Below, in pieces: positions 9,432-11,649 of a stretch of DNA of 11,649 nt. The notes beneath the pieces were generated by a model. That model was not told the origin of the DNA, searched no databases, and saw only the letters and a list, made by a program, of their open reading frames with translations. Each line of letters opens with the position of its first letter. The first letter of the stretch is position 1. The DNA lies in assembly GCA_028287225.1 (NCBI GenBank), contig JAQBPZ010000085.1, positions 1-11,649 of the forward strand, read 5' to 3'. The position numbers were made by a program, and so were the translations under genes. Source of the DNA: Gemmatimonadota bacterium. GTDB taxonomy: Bacteria; Gemmatimonadota; Gemmatimonadetes; Gemmatimonadales; Gemmatimonadaceae.

Positions 9432-11600
9432 ATGACCGGTACGGCATTGCGCGAGATCATCCCGGGGTGGTCGGCGGGCGAGGCGGCGAACGACCGCCTC
9501 GACCACGAGATGCTCGCGCGCGCCTACCGGTTCAGCGAGGAGGCGCACCGCGGCCAGACCCGCAACTCCGGCGAGCCGTACGTCACGCACTGCGTGGAGG
9601 TCGCCAAGATCCTCGCCGACCTCCAGCTCGACACCACCACCGTCGTCAGTGGCCTGATCCACGACGTGGTCGAGGATACCCCGGTCACCGTGGGTGACGT
9701 GGAGCGCGAGTTCGGCAAGGAGATCGCCGCGATCGTCGACGGACTCACCAAGATCGCGAAGCTGCCCAACAGCGGCTCCAAGCAGGACCGGCAGGTGGAG
9801 AGCTACCGCAAGCTGCTCCTCTCCATCGCCAAGGACGCCCGCGTCATCATCGTCAAGCTCGCGGACCGCCTGAACAACATGCGCACGCTCGACTACCTCC
9901 CCGAGGAGAAGCGGCGCCGCGTCGCGCAGGAGACGCGCGACCTCTACGCCCCGCTGGCGCACCGCTTCGGCATGGCGCGCATGCGGTGGGAGCTCGAGGA
10001 TCTCGCCTTCAAGCACCTCGAGCCGCAGGACTACAAGGCCCTGGCGCGCAAGGTCGCGCAGAAGCGCGGGGAGCGCGAGGAGCTCATCGCCGCCCTGCGC
10101 GGCCCCCTCGAGCGCGAGCTCGCGAAGGCCGGCATCCAGGGCGTGGACGTCACGGGACGGCCCAAGCACCTCTGGTCCATCTTCAAGAAGATGAAGCAGC
10201 GTGACAAGCCGTACGAGGAGATCTTCGACCTCCTGGCGATTCGCGTGCTCGTCCGCTCCGTTCCGGACTGCTACCATGCCCTGGGCGTGATCCACGACGG
10301 CTACACGCCGGTCCAGGAGCGCATCAAGGACTACATCGCCCAGCCGAAGTCCAACGGCTACCAGTCCCTGCACACCACGGTGTTCGGCCCCGGGCGGCAG
10401 CTCTACGAGATCCAGATCCGCACGCGGGACATGCACCGCACGGCGGACTTCGGCATCGCGGCGCACTGGCTCTACAAGGAGGACGCCAAGAGCTCCGACG
10501 AGCTCGACCGCCACCTCACCTGGTTCCGCCAGATCCTGGAGCTGCAGCTCGACGCCAAGACGCCGGACGAGTTCCTCGAGTTCCTCAAGCTCGACCTCTA
10601 CGCCGACGAGATCTTCGTCTTCACGCCGAACGGGGACGTGCACCAGCTCCCCAAGGGCGCCACGCCGATCGACTTCGCCTTCGCCGTGCACTCGGAGGTC
10701 GGCCTGCACTGCGCCGGCGCGCGGATCAACGGGCGGATCGCGCCGCTCTCCCGTCCCCTGCGCAACTCCGAGCAGGTGGAGATCATCACCTCGCCCACCG
10801 CCCGGCCCAGCCGCGACTGGCTGGCGCACGTCCGCACGGGCCGCGCGCGCCACAAGATCCGGCAGTGGCTGCGGCACGAGGAGCTCACCTCGTCGGTGAA
10901 GCTCGGGCAGGACATCCTGGACCGCGAGCTCAAGCGCCGCCGGCTCGCGCGTCCGGACGCCGCCGCCCTCACCGCCGCGGCCCGCGCCCTCTCGCTCGGC
11001 GACGACACGCACCTGTACGCGTCGATCGGCCAGGGCGACGTCAACGTCGCGCAGGCGATCCGGCACCTCTTCCCGGACTACGTCGAGCGCGAGCAGGTCA
11101 AGCCGACGCTCGTGGAGCGCATCGTCGAGCGCGTCCGCGGCACCAAGGGCGTGAAGATCCAGGGCGTGGACGGGCTGATGGTCCGCTACGCCCAGTGCTG
11201 CCAGCCGGTGCCGGGCGATCCGGTCACGGGCTACGTCACCCGCGGGCGCGGCGTCAGCATCCACCGCGCCGACTGCCCGAACCTGCTCTTCCTGGCGCAC
11301 GAGCCGGAACGGCGCCTCGAGATCGACTGGCAGGAGGCCGAGGGCGAGCGCTTCGTGGTGCGCCTGGTCCTCGAGGGGAACGACCGGCGCGGCCTCTACG
11401 CCGACGTCGCCGCCGCGGTGAGCGACTCGGGCACCAACATCCGGAGCATGGAGCTCCAGTCCACCGACGGCCGCGCCCAGGGGGCCGTCCTGGTGGAGGT
11501 GGAGAATCTGGCCCACCTGGAGAAGATCATCCGCGCCGCCCGGAAGGTGAAAGGCATCACCGAGGTCGCGCGTCGGGAGCGGATCACGCCGGAAGGATAG
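9432..11600 (+). CDS. rel: Bifunctional (p)ppGpp synthetase/hydrolase (long RSH)
   Basis: Makes and degrades the stringent-response alarmones ppGpp and pppGpp, and in known members binds the ribosome. The 722-aa length is typical of long RelA/SpoT homologues. The hydrolase HD domain keeps H53, the H77-D78 pair, E81-D82 and D145 in LADRLNNMR, so it looks active. The synthetase domain (about 235-345) has GRPKHLWSIFKKM, and RIKD (297-300) is followed by YIAQPKSNGYQSLHTTV. The RxKD form is the one found in bifunctional Rel/SpoT enzymes, not the acidic ExDD of monofunctional RelA. Next come a TGS domain (about 389-450), a helical region, a Cys/His segment with CC (589-590), H611 and C615, and a C-terminal ACT domain (about 640-715). 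The ATG at 9432 has an AAGAGG site. It probably has its own promoter after the hairpin element. relA or spoT are alternative names; Rel fits best. Confidence 0.96.
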   Translation: MTGTALREIIPGWSAGEAANDRLDHEMLARAYRFSEEAHRGQTRNSGEPYVTHCVEVAKILADLQLDTTTVVSGLIHDVVEDTPVTVGDVEREFGKEIAAIVDGLTKIAKLPNSGSKQDRQVESYRKLLLSIAKDARVIIVKLADRLNNMRTLDYLPEEKRRRVAQETRDLYAPLAHRFGMARMRWELEDLAFKHLEPQDYKALARKVAQKRGEREELIAALRGPLERELAKAGIQGVDVTGRPKHLWSIFKKMKQRDKPYEEIFDLLAIRVLVRSVPDCYHALGVIHDGYTPVQERIKDYIAQPKSNGYQSLHTTVFGPGRQLYEIQIRTRDMHRTADFGIAAHWLYKEDAKSSDELDRHLTWFRQILELQLDAKTPDEFLEFLKLDLYADEIFVFTPNGDVHQLPKGATPIDFAFAVHSEVGLHCAGARINGRIAPLSRPLRNSEQVEIITSPTARPSRDWLAHVRTGRARHKIRQWLRHEELTSSVKLGQDILDRELKRRRLARPDAAALTAAARALSLGDDTHLYASIGQGDVNVAQAIRHLFPDYVEREQVKPTLVERIVERVRGTKGVKIQGVDGLMVRYAQCCQPVPGDPVTGYVTRGRGVSIHRADCPNLLFLAHEPERRLEIDWQEAEGERFVVRLVLEGNDRRGLYADVAAAVSDSGTNIRSMELQSTDGRAQGAVLVEVENLAHLEKIIRAARKVKGITEVARRERITPEG

Positions 11601-11624
11601 TAGGACGGCAGGACGGTAGGACCG
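11601..11624 (+). repeat. Three 8-bp tandem repeats after rel
   Basis: TAGGACGG, CAGGACGG and TAGGACCG follow one another directly after the rel stop, with one base changed in each of the last two. They are followed by a 7-bp unit CCGGCAA repeated twice (11630-11643). There is no hairpin and no T-run, so they do not form an intrinsic terminator within the window. Confidence 0.7.
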
Positions 11625-11625
11625 A

Positions 11626-11649
11626 ATGACCGGCAACCGGCAAACGTTT
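11626..11649 (+). other. Possible start of a further gene, cut by window end
   Basis: An ATG at 11626, preceded by AGGA (11618-11621) at 4-nt spacing, opens eight codons (MTGNRQTF) before the window stops. The 12 bases around this ATG (CCGAATGACCGG) are the same as those around the rel start. Too little sequence remains to decide whether it is coding. Confidence 0.15.

Noticed and set aside
9378..11636. A 752-codon open frame on the minus strand opposite rel, and similar long minus-strand frames at 1039-2229, 2328-3461, 4881-6701, 6759-8429 and 8198-9349
   Set aside because: They mirror the codon structure of strong + strand genes in very GC-rich DNA, their translations are low-complexity runs of His, Val, Arg, Asp and Leu, and no family motif is visible.

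Overview
This 11.6-kb window is GC-rich bacterial chromosome and is almost fully coding on the + strand. It carries the 3' part of one gene and seven complete genes. The host is a diderm, because it has a BamD-like lipoprotein and makes envelope nucleotide sugars. SecA is long (1102 aa), has extra segments before the Walker A motif and in the preprotein cross-linking domain, and ends in a Zn-binding SEC-C tail. That architecture is the one I know from the Bacteroidetes/Chlorobi/Gemmatimonadetes side of the tree. With the high GC, the weak Shine-Dalgarno sites at several starts and the bamD-nadD-secA order, I infer a member of Gemmatimonadota. This is from memory of the families, not a search.

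Region 1 (1-3356) is the end of a nucleotide-sugar operon. It holds a DegT/WbpE-type PLP sugar aminotransferase cut by the window start, UDP-glucose 6-dehydrogenase, and UDP-glucuronate decarboxylase (UDP-xylose synthase), whose start overlaps the preceding stop by 4 nt. Together the last two convert UDP-Glc to UDP-GlcA to UDP-Xyl. The aminotransferase supplies an amino sugar, plausibly for the same surface polysaccharide.

Region 2 (3357-8253) is a housekeeping transcription unit: bamD-like outer-membrane assembly lipoprotein, nadD (NAD synthesis) and secA (Sec export motor). Spacing is tight and the unit closes with a strong intrinsic terminator. The bamD 3' end carries three C-homopolymer runs, and the nadD frame is already open through them.

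Region 3 (8254-11600) holds radC (JAMM-domain protein) and a bifunctional rel (ppGpp synthetase/hydrolase). Between them lie about 380 nt dominated by the most unusual item in the window: a roughly 293-bp GC-rich, multi-hairpin element (9052-9344). It has 14-bp and 12-bp outer inverted arms, a 12-bp inner inverted pair, a 25-nt near-perfect direct repeat and at least six short hairpins. Nearly all of these pairings fit into one nested fold. After rel, the last 49 nt contain short tandem repeats and perhaps the start of another gene.

I see no tRNA, rRNA, CRISPR, transposase or prophage genes. Apart from the 9052-9344 element, the window looks like ordinary core genome.
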